Shown in pieces: positions 1 through 7,678 of a stretch of DNA of 19,515 bases. Below the pieces are notes generated by a model, which made no database searches, was not told where the DNA came from, and saw only the letters and a list, made by a program, of their open reading frames with translations. The translations under genes and the position numbers were made by a program. This DNA comes from Lentisphaeria bacterium UBA1776. GTDB lineage: Bacteria; Verrucomicrobiota; Lentisphaeria; Victivallales; Victivallaceae. The DNA lies in the NCBI GenBank assembly GCA_002314605.1, contig DCGO01000100.1, positions 53,698-73,212 of the forward strand, given 5' to 3'. How positions within the stretch are numbered: the first letter of the stretch is position 1; each line of letters starts with the position of its first letter.

Positions 1-1216
1 CGGGCCAGACGACGGAACTCGTCTCCGTAACGGAAACGGCGGAATGCCGCTCCGGCACCTCCAGTCCCCACAGGATCCCGATTCCCAGAAGCCACACCGC
101 ATCCATGGGCCAGGATGCCAGCACCACATCCGCCATACCGTGGATCATCAATGCAGAAGTCATGAGCCAGAGCGCCGTCTTCTCTCCCTCCCCCGTCCGG
201 AACGCCTCCGCCGCCGGCCGCCAGCTCCGGAAGAGGATGAATAAATACATACCGAAAAGCAGCACTCCGGCGAGACCGAATTCCCCTGCCATGTTCAGAA
301 GTTCATTGTGGGGGTGGGGATGCCGTTCCGCCGGGTAGGGGCCGTTGTAATAGGCCCGTGGGAGATACCGGGGAATTTCGCTCTCAAACCTCCCCGGCCC
401 CGCACCCATCAGGGGATGGGCCTTCACCATGGCCACAGTCCCTTCCGCCAGAAAACGCCGGTTGCCGTCCGCATCCATTTCCGACACAGCGATCCCGGCG
501 GAAAACACTGCGGCAATGCAGAAGATCCCGTATCCAATGCGGATTTTCCGGTTCGGGATCAGCCCTCCCGCCAGCAAAACCAGCGCGGCAATCCCGGCGG
601 CGGCGGTCCCCCGTGGAAAATATGCCGCCGTATCGGGAAAGAGGAAATATCCGGCAGGAAGAAGCGCTCCAAGGGCCAGAAGGATCCGCCGCCCGCGCCT
701 TTTTCCGGCCAGACCGCCGGCGGCCCAGCATCCGGCAAGAAGCAGGGTGGCGCTCCAGTTCCAGTTGCCGGTGATCCCGAAGGGCGGAGCACCGCATTGC
801 TTCTCGAAAATCAGCGTCAAGAGATCGGCAGCCCCCAGCAGCAGAACGCACCACAGGAGGGGTCGTTTGAGTTCCCTTGCAAAGACCGCTCCGAAGAGAG
901 GCATCACAAAATACCACAGTCCCCGGAGAAAAATATCCGTATTTCCCCGGGAAAAATAATAGTGCATCAGGAGCACCAGCCCCGCCGGGATCATGCCGTA
1001 AAAAACACGAGCCACCCGGGCCTCCTGCCGGCAGTCCGTGAAATCCCGGAGCTGAACCGGGGCCAGCGCGAGAAGCGCCAGCGCCGCCAGCACCAGATTC
1101 TCATGACTCCAGACCATCCACTCTCCGGAAAGTTTCCCGCCGGCCCAGACAGCCGGATAGACCAGAAAGAACAATGCGGGAAGAACCGTTGATTTGCGGA
1201 TGTCCGGCAAGGTCAT
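1..1216 (-). CDS. O-antigen ligase / Wzy-like polymerase, partial (C-terminus off window)
   Basis: The reverse strand is open from an ATG at 1216 to the window edge (405 codons, no stop). The product is a polytopic inner-membrane protein with about ten hydrophobic stretches. Around residues 299-305 it carries HPHPHNE followed by LLNMAGEFGLAG, preceded by a segment reading HPLMGAGPGRFE. That His-Asn-Glu loop is typical of the O-antigen ligase/Wzy superfamily (PF04932), which transfers or polymerises undecaprenyl-linked glycans on the periplasmic side. The start is supported by AAGGA eight bases upstream. It begins 19 nt after proS stops, so the two are probably co-transcribed. Ligase and polymerase cannot be told apart by eye; protein O-glycosylation ligases share the fold. 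Superfamily call is firm, substrate unknown. Confidence 0.8.
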   Translation of the reverse strand, partial: MTLPDIRKSTVLPALFFLVYPAVWAGGKLSGEWMVWSHENLVLAALALLALAPVQLRDFTDCRQEARVARVFYGMIPAGLVLLMHYYFSRGNTDIFLRGLWYFVMPLFGAVFARELKRPLLWCVLLLGAADLLTLIFEKQCGAPPFGITGNWNWSATLLLAGCWAAGGLAGKRRGRRILLALGALLPAGYFLFPDTAAYFPRGTAAAGIAALVLLAGGLIPNRKIRIGYGIFCIAAVFSAGIAVSEMDADGNRRFLAEGTVAMVKAHPLMGAGPGRFESEIPRYLPRAYYNGPYPAERHPHPHNELLNMAGEFGLAGVLLFGMYLFILFRSWRPAAEAFRTGEGEKTALWLMTSALMIHGMADVVLASWPMDAVWLLGIGILWGLEVPERHSAVSVTETSSVVWP

Positions 1217-1235
1217 GTCGTTCCTTTACAGCAAT

Positions 1236-2975
1236 TCAGCAGCCGCAGGATTTCAGTTCTTCGGCGATTCTGTTCTGCAGAAATGCGGTGATCTGATCCA
1301 GCGGGATCATTTCCGTATCCCTGCAGGCCCGGGTGCGGAATTCCGCCTTGCCTTCCGCCAGAGACTTCGGGGATACCACCACCCGGAGGGGGATCCCCAG
1401 AAGATCCGCATCACTGAACATGAACCCGGCCTTTTCCCCCCGGTCATCGTACAGCACTTCCACCCCGGCATTCTGCAGTTCCCGGTAAAGGTTGTCCGCC
1501 GCCTGCTGAACCCCTTCCTTGTTGGGGTTGAGGGAACAGAGTTCCACCTGGTACGGGGCGATGGACATGGGCCAGACGGGGCCGTAATCATCAAAATTCT
1601 GCTCGATCACGGAAGCCATGGCCCGGCCTACACCGATGCCGTAACAGCCCATGATCATGGGCTGGGATTTGCCGTTCTGGTCCAGATAATTGCAGTTCAT
1701 GGGCTTCGAGTACTTGGTTCCCAGCTGGAAAATGTTGCCCACCTCGATGCCCCGGACCATCTTCAGGGGCTTGCCTGTCACCGGGCAGGGATCGCCTTCA
1801 CGGACCGTGGCGATATCCGCCACCGTGATCTTCGACGCATCCGCAATATCCCTCGTAAAATTGAAATTCCTGTAGTGGAAATCCGGCTCGTTGGCCCCCA
1901 CCACCAGATTGTTGGATCTCGCCACGGAATTGTCCACGATGATCCGGCATTTGGCGGGATCCACGGAGAGAATGGATGCATATCCCGGCACACAGCCGAT
2001 GGCCTCAATGGCCGCATCACCGGCAAATTTCATTTCCGGCGCCTGAGCCAGATTGGCCAGCTTGGTCTCATTGACCTCGAAATCCCCCCGGATCATGGCA
2101 AAAATCAGCTCGCCTGTGAAGGTGTTCTGGAAAAACACCGCCTTGCCGGTCTCTTCCGGGCGGACGCCCAGATATTCGGCCACATCCTCAATGGTTTTCG
2201 TCCCCGGGGTGGAAACTTTTTCCAGCGGCTGCATGGGACTGGATTCAAAAGTCCACGCCGCACGGGCCACTTCCCGGTTGGCCCGGTAAGTGTAATCCGG
2301 CGAGGTGAAGATCGTATCTTCGCCGCAGTCACAGATGGCCATGAATTCGTGGGAGACCGCTCCCCCCATCATGCCGGAATTGGCCTCGATGGAAAGGACC
2401 GTCCGCATGCCGAGGCGCTTGAAGATCCGCTCGTAGGCCTCGTGGCAGCGGAAATAGTACTTTTCCAGATCTTCCTGACTGGTGTGAAAACTGTAGGCGT
2501 CCTTCATGGTGAATTCCCGGACCCGGATCATGCCGGCCCGGGGACGGGCCTCGTCCCGGTACTTGGTCTGGATCTGATAGACCATGACGGGGAGCTGTTT
2601 GTAGCTGGTGACTTCCGTGCGCACCAGCTGGACCACCGCCTCCTCGTGGGTCATGGCCAGGATCATGGGCTTGTCGTTCCGGTCGGTGAAGCGGAGCAGT
2701 TCCTGACCGACGCTCTCATAACGGCCGGATTCCTTCCAGAGTTCCGCGGGAAGGACCACCGGCATCAGAATCTCCTGACCGTCAATGCGGTTCATCTCCT
2801 CCCGGATGATATTCTCAATCTTCTCCACGATCCGCTTGCCCATGGGCAGAAGGGAGTAGATCCCCGCCGATACCGGGCGGACGTAACCACCGCGGATGAG
2901 ATATTTGTGACTGATGGTCTGGGCATCCTTCGGGTCTTCCTTGATCCGGCGGCCAACAAGCTGGGACATGCGCAT
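1236..2975 (-). CDS. proS: Prolyl-tRNA synthetase, bacterial type
   Basis: Class II synthetase that charges tRNA-Pro with proline in the cytoplasm; 579 aa, close to the 572 aa E. coli enzyme. The N-terminal part holds the class II motifs: TKYRDEARPRAG and REFTMKDAYSFH (about residues 136-165). The middle region (about 225-400, including GDFEVNETKL) is the INS editing domain of bacterial ProS that clears misacylated Ala-tRNA. GCYGIGVGR is motif 3, and the C-terminal region (DDRGEKAGFMFSDADLLGIP) is the anticodon-binding domain. The ATG at 2975 has AAAGG about 11 nt upstream; a second in-frame ATG two codons later is possible. A sigma-70-like promoter lies at 3027-3055, giving a leader of roughly 45 nt. 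No T-box-like leader is apparent. Confidence 0.97.
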   Translation of the reverse strand: MRMSQLVGRRIKEDPKDAQTISHKYLIRGGYVRPVSAGIYSLLPMGKRIVEKIENIIREEMNRIDGQEILMPVVLPAELWKESGRYESVGQELLRFTDRNDKPMILAMTHEEAVVQLVRTEVTSYKQLPVMVYQIQTKYRDEARPRAGMIRVREFTMKDAYSFHTSQEDLEKYYFRCHEAYERIFKRLGMRTVLSIEANSGMMGGAVSHEFMAICDCGEDTIFTSPDYTYRANREVARAAWTFESSPMQPLEKVSTPGTKTIEDVAEYLGVRPEETGKAVFFQNTFTGELIFAMIRGDFEVNETKLANLAQAPEMKFAGDAAIEAIGCVPGYASILSVDPAKCRIIVDNSVARSNNLVVGANEPDFHYRNFNFTRDIADASKITVADIATVREGDPCPVTGKPLKMVRGIEVGNIFQLGTKYSKPMNCNYLDQNGKSQPMIMGCYGIGVGRAMASVIEQNFDDYGPVWPMSIAPYQVELCSLNPNKEGVQQAADNLYRELQNAGVEVLYDDRGEKAGFMFSDADLLGIPLRVVVSPKSLAEGKAEFRTRACRDTEMIPLDQITAFLQNRIAEELKSCGC

Positions 2976-3026
2976 GATAAAGCAACCTTTCTCTGTAACA
3001 AGTCATGACGAAAAACTGTATTGAAT

Positions 3027-3055
3027 AATATACACCGAAATCCCCGCTTATACAA
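3027..3055 (-). promoter_or_regulatory. Putative sigma-70-type promoter of proS
   Basis: On the minus strand TTGTAT (3055-3050) and TATATT (3032-3027) are separated by 17 bp. The predicted transcript would begin near 3020, about 45 nt before the proS ATG. Called by consensus match only. Confidence 0.6.
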
Positions 3056-3056
3056 G

Positions 3057-3076
3057 AAAAAGCGGGCAGCACCCGC
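3057..3076 (-). terminator. Short GC hairpin plus U-run, minus strand, upstream of proS promoter
   Basis: Read on the minus strand, GCGGG-TGCTG-CCCGC (3076-3062) is followed directly by five T residues (3061-3057). This is the form of an intrinsic terminator, though the 5-bp stem is short. It lies just upstream of the proS -35 box, so it would stop transcripts arriving from the divergent region rather than proS itself. No gene on this strand obviously needs it. Confidence 0.4.
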
Positions 3077-3169
3077 GTACCGCATGCCGCGGCGGCTTCC
3101 CGGCTCAAAATATCTCAAATACAAACAGAACTCTCCCTGCACACAACCTCCCGTGCAGCAAGTGACGGA

Positions 3170-3184
3170 TGTTAAAAATTAACA
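3170..3184. promoter_or_regulatory. 15-bp palindrome, putative operator 1
   Basis: TGTTAAAAATTAACA has perfect 6-bp arms (TGTTAA/TTAACA) around AAA. It is the exact reverse complement of the site at 3215-3229, with centres 45 bp apart. It sits in the divergent region between proS and the sugar operon, centred about 127 bp upstream of the operon's predicted start of transcription. The binding protein is unknown and no regulator is encoded in the window. Confidence 0.6.
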
Positions 3185-3202
3185 TCATTCAACCGGAATG
3201 AT
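3184..3202. promoter_or_regulatory. Inverted repeat between the two palindromes
   Basis: ATCATTC (3184-3190) and GAATGAT (3196-3202) form perfect 7-bp arms around AACCG. It fills the gap between the two TGTTAA palindromes, touching the edge of the first. It could be a third protein-binding site; a 19-bp repeat can also occur by chance. Confidence 0.4.
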
Positions 3203-3214
3203 CTGCAAAACGAT

Positions 3215-3229
3215 TGTTAATTTTTAACA
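3215..3229. promoter_or_regulatory. 15-bp palindrome, putative operator 2
   Basis: TGTTAATTTTTAACA has perfect TGTTAA/TTAACA arms around TTT and is the reverse complement of the site at 3170-3184. It is centred about 82 bp upstream of the predicted transcription start of the plus-strand operon. This suits an activator or a looping repressor better than simple promoter occlusion. Confidence 0.6.
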
Positions 3230-3269
3230 TTTATTTTGCGGATTTCCGCTGTCCCGGCGGATTCAAGGC

Positions 3270-3297
3270 TTGATTCCGGGAGGAACGGCTGTATAAT
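3270..3297 (+). promoter_or_regulatory. Putative sigma-70-type promoter of the sugar operon
   Basis: TTGATT (3270-3275) and a consensus TATAAT (3292-3297) are separated by 16 bp. Transcription would begin near 3304, leaving a leader of about 40 nt before the ATG at 3344. Its position argues against the in-frame upstream TTG at 3236 as a start, since that codon would not be transcribed. Confidence 0.65.
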
Positions 3298-3343
3298 TAC
3301 CGGTTGGAAAGAACGATGCCTGAGGGCGGAAAGGATAGAGAAA

Positions 3344-4804
3344 ATGAGTGAAAAACTTCTGATCGGATGGGAAGAGATCGACATTACGCCGGACATGAAA
3401 AAACCGGTGGGGTTGTACGGGCAGTATTACGCCCGCCGCTGTCAGGGGATCCACTCCCGGCTCAAATGCACCGTCTGCGCCATGAGCAAGGGGGATGAAA
3501 TGTTCGTGACCGGCTCCCTCGACAACGTGGGCTGCCCCATGGAATTTCACGACATGGTCCGGGCGGAAGTGGTCCGTCAGGAACCGGCCATCGATCCCAA
3601 AAAGATCTTTCTGAACGCCATTCACACCCACTGCGGCCCCAATATCAAACCGGTCCTGGGGTCCATTCAGGCCAACTGGAAGAGTACCGGCGATGAGGAA
3701 CTCTCCTGCAACGAATACTCCGCCTTTGCCGTGGAGCGGATCGCCGCCGGGATCGTCCGGGCGTGGAAGAACCGCAAACCGGGGAAGATCCAGCGGGCCT
3801 TCGGCCGGGCCACGGTGGGACACTGCCGCCGGGCGGTGTATGCCAACGGCCTCGCCGAAATGTACGGCGACACCACCCGTCCCGACTTCATCGGCATGGA
3901 GGCGGGGGAGGATTCCGGCGTGGAAATGCTCTTCACCATGGATGAAACGGGCAGAAAGACCGGCCTCTTTCTGAATGCGGCCTGCCCCAGTCAGGTCATG
4001 GAATCGACCTATCTCATGAGTTCCGACTTCGCCGGAGCCGTCCGGGAGCTTCTCAAGAACGATTTCGGGCCGGATTTCCGGACGATCTACCAGATCAGCC
4101 CGGCCGGGTGCCAGTCCCCCAGGGATCTGGTGCGGCACTACGCCAGCGAGCCGGATTTCTGGCACGCGGACGGCGTGACCGTGCTGGCGGAGAGACTCCG
4201 TCAGGCCGTGCTGAACCCGGTGGAGATTTATCCCGAGGAAGCCGATCCCCTGCTCAAAGTGACTCCCATCCGCATCACCCTCCCCAAGCGCCGGGCAAGC
4301 TACGCGGACTACCGCGCCGCCAAGGCGGAAGTGGCCCGTTTGACCGCCATTATGCCCAAGGACAAAGCGTTTGAGGATTTCTGCGCGGAAACCCATGCAA
4401 ACGAGGCCAAGAACGGCCCCGGCCCCTACGACAGCAAGCTCCACCACTTCGTTCTGATCGAAAATGCCGAAGCAGTGATCCGCCGTTACGAGACCCAGAA
4501 CAAAAAACCGACCATCTCCTTCGACAGTGTGATCCTCCGCATCGGCGATGCGGCCATGGCTTCCAATCCCTTCGAGCTCTATCTCTATTTCGGACAGATC
4601 ATCAAGGCCAGGAGCCACGCAAAACAAACCTTCCTGGTCCAGCTCTCCATCGGGGCGGATGAGTCGGCCGGCTACCTTCCCAGCCCTGCAGCGGAACAGT
4701 TCGGCGGCTACGGCGGATGCATCATCAACGGCACCGCCGGATCCGACGGCGGGTATCTTCTGGCCGACCGTCAGGCGGAGGCCATCAACGCCCTCTTTGA
4801 GTAA
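3344..4804 (+). CDS. Neutral/alkaline ceramidase-fold hydrolase-like protein
   Basis: 486 aa, first gene of the sugar operon. It resembles the N-terminal domain of neutral/alkaline non-lysosomal ceramidases (PF04734-like): IDITP (13-16 region), the zinc-type motif HTHCGP at 94-99, a CQSPRDL segment, SDFAGAVRELL, ILRIGDAAMASNPFE with Glu411, and FGGYGG at 453-458. Where true ceramidases have a His in the next motif, this protein reads NAACPSQ (Cys214), so the metal site may differ. There is no signal peptide, so it should act in the cytoplasm, unlike secreted ceramidases. The ATG at 3344 has AAAGGATAGAG upstream and lies downstream of the predicted promoter. With kinase and isomerases following, it more likely opens a lactone, ester or amide of a sugar than ceramide. 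Fold fairly sure, reaction unknown. Confidence 0.7.
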   Translation: MSEKLLIGWEEIDITPDMKKPVGLYGQYYARRCQGIHSRLKCTVCAMSKGDEMFVTGSLDNVGCPMEFHDMVRAEVVRQEPAIDPKKIFLNAIHTHCGPNIKPVLGSIQANWKSTGDEELSCNEYSAFAVERIAAGIVRAWKNRKPGKIQRAFGRATVGHCRRAVYANGLAEMYGDTTRPDFIGMEAGEDSGVEMLFTMDETGRKTGLFLNAACPSQVMESTYLMSSDFAGAVRELLKNDFGPDFRTIYQISPAGCQSPRDLVRHYASEPDFWHADGVTVLAERLRQAVLNPVEIYPEEADPLLKVTPIRITLPKRRASYADYRAAKAEVARLTAIMPKDKAFEDFCAETHANEAKNGPGPYDSKLHHFVLIENAEAVIRRYETQNKKPTISFDSVILRIGDAAMASNPFELYLYFGQIIKARSHAKQTFLVQLSIGADESAGYLPSPAAEQFGGYGGCIINGTAGSDGGYLLADRQAEAINALFE

Positions 4805-4810
4805 GCAATC

Positions 4811-6301
4811 ATGTCGGATGCATTTTACTGCATGGGCCTGGATGCCGGGACCACCGGCATCAAGGCCGTGGTGTTCGATCCCGACGGCAATGCCATCGGT
4901 ACCGGATTGGCCGAGTACACGCTGGAGACTCCCCGCCCGGACATTGTGGAGCTGGAGCCGGAAATTTACTGGCAGGCGGCCCGCGATGCCATCGCCCTGG
5001 CCGTATCCAGGGCCGGCGCCGATCCGACAAGGATCCGTTCCCTCGGCATTACCGGACAGGCAGAGACCCTCATCATGACCGATGAAGCGGGCCACCCCGT
5101 CAGAAAAGCCATTGTCTGGCTGGACAACCGGGGAAAGGAGGAGGCCCGGCTTCTTGAGGAGAAATTCGGTTCTGAAAACCTCTTCCGGATGTCCGGACAG
5201 ACGGAGATGCTCCCATGCTGGCCTGCGGCAAAGATTCTCTGGTACCGGAAAAACCAGCCGGAACTTTTCCGGAAAACGGCGAAATTTCTGATGGTGGAGG
5301 ATTTTCTGCTCCATCGTCTGACCGGAAGCTGGGGAACCTGCCGGGGGCTGATGCCCTCGAGTCTCTATTTCGACATCCGCACCGGGAAATACGAACCGGC
5401 CATGCTGGATTTTCTGCAGATAAAGCAGGATCAGCTGCCGCCCCCCCGGGATCCAGGGGAAAAAGCCGGAATCTGCAAAAACGGCAACGGCACCATCCTT
5501 CCCGCCGGAGTACTGGTATCCGTTGCCCCCATCGACCACGTCTGCGGGAATCTGGGGAGCGGCTGCGCCAGGGAGGGAACCGTATCGGAAACCACCGGCT
5601 GCACCATGGCGCTCTGCGCAGTCAGTGATCATGTGTTGTACGATGACGCCCGGAGGATCAGCACTTACTGCGGCTGTCTGCCGGGAAGTTTCGTTCTGCT
5701 CCCGTGGGCTCCCACGGCGGGAATGCTCCTGAAACACTTCCGGGACGAATTCGCTTCCGGGATGAGTTATGCCGATTTCGATGCCGCCGCAGCCTCGCTC
5801 CCTCCGGGGAGCGAAGGGCTGCTGATCCTCCCCCACGCCGCCGGAGCCGTGTCGCCGGTATGCTGTCCGGAGGCCCGGGCGGCGGCCTACGGGATCACAC
5901 TGGCCCACAAGCGGGGCCACTGGGCGCGGGCCATCATGGAATCGGTGGCGTATCTCCTCCGGGACAATGTGGAGGTCCTGCGGACCCTCGGCTGCAGAAT
6001 TGACGCCGTCCGGGCACTGGGCGGCGCGGCAAAGAGCCCCCTGTGGCTCCAGATCATGGCGGATGTGCTGGCTCTTCCAATCACCCTTACCTCCTGCGAA
6101 GAGGCGACCTCCCTCGGGGCGGCCATCTTGGGCGCAGCGGCGGCGGGACTTGTGCCGGACGCGGTCGCCGGGGCGGAAAAGATGGTGAGGACCTGCCGGA
6201 CCATCCACCCGGGCAAAGATGCGGAAATCTACCGGAAGTATTTCCGGGATTATCAGAAACTCAATCAACTTTTGATGCCAACATTCGGAGGTAAATTATG
6301 A
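4811..6301 (+). CDS. FGGY-family carbohydrate kinase (xylulokinase-like)
   Basis: ATP-dependent sugar kinase of 496 aa, usual length for the FGGY family. Visible features: N-terminal phosphate-binding GLDAGTTG at 9-16; TGQAE at 81-85 and WLDNR at 103-107 in the sugar-binding region, placed like the GQMHG and WCDQR of xylulokinases; the catalytic Asp in IDHVCGNLG (Asp242); and the C-terminal signature ALGGAAKSPLWLQIMADVL followed by EATSLGAAILGA. It begins 6 nt after the upstream stop with no good Shine-Dalgarno, so translation is probably coupled, and its stop overlaps the next ATG (ATGA at 6298-6301). The family phosphorylates ketoses, alditols and related polyols. The specificity loops are not decisive by eye, so no gene name is given. 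Confidence 0.92.
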   Translation: MSDAFYCMGLDAGTTGIKAVVFDPDGNAIGTGLAEYTLETPRPDIVELEPEIYWQAARDAIALAVSRAGADPTRIRSLGITGQAETLIMTDEAGHPVRKAIVWLDNRGKEEARLLEEKFGSENLFRMSGQTEMLPCWPAAKILWYRKNQPELFRKTAKFLMVEDFLLHRLTGSWGTCRGLMPSSLYFDIRTGKYEPAMLDFLQIKQDQLPPPRDPGEKAGICKNGNGTILPAGVLVSVAPIDHVCGNLGSGCAREGTVSETTGCTMALCAVSDHVLYDDARRISTYCGCLPGSFVLLPWAPTAGMLLKHFRDEFASGMSYADFDAAAASLPPGSEGLLILPHAAGAVSPVCCPEARAAAYGITLAHKRGHWARAIMESVAYLLRDNVEVLRTLGCRIDAVRALGGAAKSPLWLQIMADVLALPITLTSCEEATSLGAAILGAAAAGLVPDAVAGAEKMVRTCRTIHPGKDAEIYRKYFRDYQKLNQLLMPTFGGKL

Positions 6302-7662
6302 TGGATCTCATCCGTGCCGGATTTGTGGGATTCGGCGAAGTCAACACCCCCCGGGAATTCATCGATCCCCGCTGTGCCGCCGCGGCGGCCGCACTGGAGG
6401 AGCGGGGGATCACCCTGGTGAAAACCGCTCCTGTAAGCGATGACCCCGCCGGAACTCAGGCCGCCCGGGCGGTAAAGGAACTTAAACAGGGCGAGTTTGA
6501 TGTACTGGTGATCTGCGTGGCCGGCTGGATCCCCAGCTGGACGGTGGTAAAAGTCGTTGAACCCTTCCGCCACAAGCCCATGCTCCTGTGGGGGCTGAGC
6601 GGCTGGCGCACGGGGGACCACTTCGTGACCACGGCTGATCAGGCGGGAACCACGGCTCTCCGGGGACCGCTGACCGAAATGGGGTACAACCTCAAGTATC
6701 TCGTGAATTTCAAGGATTCCGCCCCCCGTTACGATGAAGCGGCGGATTATATCCGGGCGGCGGCGGCGGCGGGCAAAATGCGTGAGTGTTTCATCGGCAT
6801 GTCCGGCTACCGGGATATGCGCCTCTTCGGCACCCTTTATGACGGAAACCTCCTGAAGAGCCGGATCGGAGCGGAAATCGAGCACTTCGACCTGCTTGAG
6901 ATCGCGGAACTTATGAAGACCGTCCCGGAAGCGGAAGTGACGCAGGCGGCACAGCATGTCAGAAGCGACTGGAAATTCATCCGGGCTCCCCAGCCCGGGA
7001 CCGTCGAAAATTCCGTGCGTCTGGCATTGGCCTTCAAGCGGAAGATCGGGGAACGGGGCTACTCCGCCTTTTCCTTCTGCGATGTGGACGGGGTCAAGAA
7101 ACTCCTGAAATTCGCCCCTGCCGGGGCCATGACACTGCTTCACGACCTCGTGGATATCCCCAGCGTCCCGGAAAACGACTGCTACGGCGCGGTGACCGAG
7201 GTGCTGATGCGGACCCTGACGGGAGTGACCCCGGGGTATCTCGAATTCTATGAGTTCACCGAAAAATCCGCCCTGATGGGGGTGCCGGACTATGTGCCGA
7301 AAACCATGGTGGACGACGCAGTTACGGTGATGCCCAATGCCTTCGGCTCCTTCGGCGAAGGCCTCCTCAACGTGTCGAAACTCAAGACCGGTCCGGTCAC
7401 CATTGTCCGGCTGGCACAGGAAAAGGAGAGACTCCTCCTCCATGCAGCCCGGGGCGAAGCGAAGACGCCGGAAAAGTGGGAAGAGGCCGGATGGGCCCCG
7501 CCGGCGCCCCAGCTGCCCAGTCTGGAAGTGGTGCTGGAACACGGTTCCGAAGCGTTTCTGAAGAATGTCATGGGCCAGCACTATATCGTGGTCTATGGCG
7601 ACAAGCTCAATCTGATCCGGGAATACTGCCGGATCACCGGCATGGAGTGCCGGGTGGACTGA
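6298..7662 (+). CDS. L-fucose/L-arabinose isomerase-fold protein
   Basis: 454 aa, related to the FucI/AraA aldose-ketose isomerase fold, short uncharacterised subgroup. It begins with GFVGFGEVNTPRE, has an N-terminal substrate-domain pattern (DVLVICVAGW, then WGLSGWRTGDHFVTTADQAGT), and a C-terminal half with PENDCYGAVTEVL (Glu292), YLEFYEF (Glu316/Glu319), LKTGPVTIVRL and GQHY (His428). In FucI/AraA a Glu, an Asp/Glu and a His bind the catalytic metal; candidates for all three are present, so the site looks usable. GGAGG seven bases upstream supports the ATG at 6298, which overlaps the kinase stop. Next to a kinase it should supply a ketose from an aldose. Fold is probable, substrate unknown. 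Confidence 0.75.
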   Translation: MMDLIRAGFVGFGEVNTPREFIDPRCAAAAAALEERGITLVKTAPVSDDPAGTQAARAVKELKQGEFDVLVICVAGWIPSWTVVKVVEPFRHKPMLLWGLSGWRTGDHFVTTADQAGTTALRGPLTEMGYNLKYLVNFKDSAPRYDEAADYIRAAAAAGKMRECFIGMSGYRDMRLFGTLYDGNLLKSRIGAEIEHFDLLEIAELMKTVPEAEVTQAAQHVRSDWKFIRAPQPGTVENSVRLALAFKRKIGERGYSAFSFCDVDGVKKLLKFAPAGAMTLLHDLVDIPSVPENDCYGAVTEVLMRTLTGVTPGYLEFYEFTEKSALMGVPDYVPKTMVDDAVTVMPNAFGSFGEGLLNVSKLKTGPVTIVRLAQEKERLLLHAARGEAKTPEKWEEAGWAPPAPQLPSLEVVLEHGSEAFLKNVMGQHYIVVYGDKLNLIREYCRITGMECRVD

Positions 7663-7678
7663 AAAAGGATCAGCAATC

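Noticed and set aside
308..1192. Plus-strand open frames opposite the left-edge membrane protein
   Set aside because: The minus frame has membrane helices and the HPHPHNE motif; the plus frames are Pro/Arg/Gly-rich with no pattern.
1194..3008. A 604-codon plus-strand open frame opposite proS
   Set aside because: proS on the minus strand is unmistakable; the opposite frame has no recognisable domain and is composition-driven.
2976..3026. Possible T-box or other riboswitch leader for proS
   Set aside because: The predicted leader is only about 45 nt and shows no T-box sequence or large hairpin.
3236..3343. N-terminal extension of the ceramidase-fold gene from a TTG at 3236
   Set aside because: It would begin upstream of the predicted promoter and lacks a ribosome site; the ATG at 3344 has both in order.
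3263..6268. A 1001-codon open frame on the minus strand opposite the hydrolase and kinase genes
   Set aside because: It is low in hydrophobic and family-like patterns, rich in Gly/His/Arg/Pro as expected of a shadow frame in GC-rich DNA, and the plus-strand frames are clear family members with ribosome sites.
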